From Chitinophagaceae bacterium (GTDB lineage: Bacteria > Bacteroidota > Bacteroidia > Chitinophagales > Chitinophagaceae): DNA of 6,369 nucleotides. Below are positions 5,013-6,369 of this stretch, piece after piece (position 1 is the first letter of the stretch; each line of letters starts with the position of its first letter). Both the position numbers and the translations under genes were made by a program. Under the pieces are notes generated by a model that had not been told where the DNA came from, made no database searches, and was given only the letters and a program-made list of their open reading frames with translations. The stretch is taken from contig JAOQAL010000758.1 in assembly GCA_025963615.1 (NCBI GenBank), forward strand, positions 1 through 6,369, written 5' to 3'.

Positions 5013-6254
5013 ATGGATATTCTCAGATTTATAACAGCCGGGAGCGTAGACGATGGCAAGAGCACATTGATCGGGCGACTATTGTATGATAGTAAATCGA
5101 TCATGATCGATCAATTGGAAGCTATTGAACGGCAGACGAAGAACCGTGAAGAAGGTGATATTGACCTCGCATTATTAACGGATGGTTTACGTGCAGAACG
5201 TGAGCAGGGTATTACGATCGATGTAGCCTACAAATATTTTTCAACGCCAAAACGCAAGTTCATTATTGCAGATGCGCCGGGTCATATTCAATATACAAGG
5301 AATATGGTAACGGGTGCTTCGAATGCAAACCTCATTATTATATTGATCGATGCAAGACATGGTGTGATCGAGCAAACGCGCAGGCATTCGATCATTGCTT
5401 CTTTGCTGAATATTCCGCATGTGGTAGTGGCTGTGAATAAAATGGATATGGTAGACTATTCGCAGGACATGTATAATAATATCGTGATAGATTTTGCGGA
5501 AGTGGCGACATCATTGGGTTTGCAGAATGTTAGCTATATACCCATCAGCGCGCTCAATGGCGATAATATTGTTGACCGCTCGGAAAATCTTTCCTGGTAT
5601 GATGGAGAAACGCTTCTGCATTTATTGGAAACGGTAGAAGTGCAACAGGATATTGACCTTGACCATGCAAGGTTTCCCGTACAGTATGTGATCCGTCCGC
5701 AGACAGATGCATTGCATGATTACAGGGGATATGCGGGTAAACTGGTGAGTGGTATTTATCGCAAAGGCGATGAGGTAACGGTATTGCCATCAGGATTACA
5801 AAGCAGGATCAAGGCAATTGAAATAGGCGGAAAAGAAATTGAAGAAGCGTTTGCGCCACAAAGTATTGTAGTGCATCTTGAAGACAATATCGATGTGAGC
5901 CGCGGTGATGTGATCGTATTATCCAATGATCTTCCGAAACTGGAACAGGAACTGGATGTATTGGTATGCTGGATGGGGAACAAACCGCTGACCGAAGGAA
6001 ACCGCTATCTCTTACAGATCAACAGCCGCACAGTAAAAAGTATTGTAAAAGAAATTCAATACAAATTAGATGTGAACTCATTGCAGAAAGAATATGCACC
6101 GGGCACAGTTGCATTGAATGATATTGTTCGTGCTACAATTAAAACCGCTTCGGCTATCCCGTATGATACCTATAAGGATCTCCGTGTAAACGGCGGTGCG
6201 ATATTGATTGATGAAACAAGTAATGTAACTGTTGGCGCCTGCATGATTCAGTGA
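5013..6254 (+). CDS. cysN: Sulfate adenylyltransferase subunit 1, GTPase (CysN)
   Basis: CysN is the elongation-factor-like GTPase subunit of ATP sulfurylase; GTP hydrolysis drives APS formation by CysD. The 413-residue protein has Walker A GSVDDGKST (residues 10-18), the switch I stretch REQGITID (63-70), the G3 box DAPGH (87-91), the G4 box NKMD (142-145) and a G5-like SALNG (179-183), followed by beta-barrel domains 2 and 3. The start MDILRFITAGSVDDGKST is the short N-terminus usual for Bacteroidota; enteric CysN (about 475 aa) has an extra leader. There is no C-terminal APS kinase (CysC) domain, in keeping with an APS-reducing CysH. The stop TGA (6252-6254) is the first triplet of the next heptamer repeat. 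Confidence 0.96.
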   Translation: MDILRFITAGSVDDGKSTLIGRLLYDSKSIMIDQLEAIERQTKNREEGDIDLALLTDGLRAEREQGITIDVAYKYFSTPKRKFIIADAPGHIQYTRNMVTGASNANLIIILIDARHGVIEQTRRHSIIASLLNIPHVVVAVNKMDMVDYSQDMYNNIVIDFAEVATSLGLQNVSYIPISALNGDNIVDRSENLSWYDGETLLHLLETVEVQQDIDLDHARFPVQYVIRPQTDALHDYRGYAGKLVSGIYRKGDEVTVLPSGLQSRIKAIEIGGKEIEEAFAPQSIVVHLEDNIDVSRGDVIVLSNDLPKLEQELDVLVCWMGNKPLTEGNRYLLQINSRTVKSIVKEIQYKLDVNSLQKEYAPGTVALNDIVRATIKTASAIPYDTYKDLRVNGGAILIDETSNVTVGACMIQ

Positions 6255-6334
6255 GCTATTAGGTTTTAGGTATTAGCTGTTAGCGGTGGCCGGTTTTTCT
6301 TGCTAATACCTAATGGCTAAAACCTAACAGCTCA
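6252..6334. repeat. Inverted repeat with heptamer-built arms (TTAGSNN), downstream of cysN
   Basis: From 6252 to 6286 there are five 7-base units: TGAGCTA, TTAGGTT, TTAGGTA, TTAGCTG, TTAGCGG; the first begins with the cysN stop codon. From 6300 to 6334 five units read in the opposite direction: TTGCTAA, TACCTAA, TGGCTAA, AACCTAA, CAGCTCA. The arms match at 28 of 35 positions, and the loop is 13 bases (6287-6299). The right arm ends 24 bases before the ATG at 6359. The T-run lies in the loop, not after the stem, so a classical terminator is not supported. Confidence 0.85.
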
Positions 6335-6358
6335 CCCAACAACAAAATAACGATATAC

Positions 6359-6369
6359 ATGAATAACAC
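6359..6369 (+). CDS. Probable start of the next operon gene (partial)
   Basis: ATG AAT AAC AC at 6359-6369 follows an A-rich stretch (CAACAACAAAATAACG) like the other starts in this window, and it stands just after the heptamer hairpin, as cysN does. Only three full codons (Met-Asn-Asn) are visible, so no product can be named. By operon context a sulfite reductase or siroheme-synthesis gene would be expected. Confidence 0.4.

Noticed and set aside
6287..6334. Intrinsic terminator after cysN
   Set aside because: The T-rich run GGTTTTTCTTG is in the loop of the hairpin and no T-run follows the stem; a likely start codon comes soon after.

Overview
The window looks like chromosomal DNA from a member of the Bacteroidota, most plausibly near the Chitinophagaceae. 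The evidence is the Bacteroidota-type promoter (TTG, 18 bp, TATATTTG) ahead of cysH, the AT-rich start regions with little Shine-Dalgarno sequence, two short lipoprotein signal peptides, and a CysH/CysD/CysN set of the Bacteroidota type. The genus cannot be fixed from sequence reading alone.

Layout. (1) Positions 1-753, minus strand: the N-terminal 251 codons of a VgrG/gpV-like contractile-injection-system spike protein, running off the left edge; it was found by translating the minus strand. (2) Positions about 754-2940: a run of small accessory modules separated by four diverged copies of one spacer, all in the same orientation and all ending in CCAATTG followed by a GAAGCCGATGTT-like core. 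The modules are a minus-strand lipoprotein gene (858-1517), a second minus-strand lipoprotein gene broken by two compensating frameshifts (1632-2117), and a plus-strand RelE/ParE toxin-antitoxin pair (2363-2826). The spacers have partly paired ends with bulged bases, so the region resembles a cassette array, but no integrase is in view. (3) Positions 2937-3282: non-coding, with a small hairpin, then a well-formed promoter and a palindrome at the expected transcription start. (4) Positions 3283 to the right edge: the sulfate-activation operon cysH-cysD-cysN, followed by the first codons of a probable next gene.

How the genes work together. CysD and CysN form ATP sulfurylase, which makes adenosine 5'-phosphosulfate (APS). 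CysH has the four iron-sulfur cysteines of the APS-reducing type and converts APS to sulfite. No CysC kinase domain is fused to CysN, which fits the direct APS route.

The most unusual signal is in the operon's gaps. The cysD-cysN gap and the gap after cysN are each filled by an inverted repeat whose arms are built of four or five degenerate 7-base units: TAAGTNN in the first, TTAGSNN in the second. Both start on the stop codon of the upstream gene, and the first ends one base before the cysN start codon. The two elements differ in heptamer sequence but share the same architecture.
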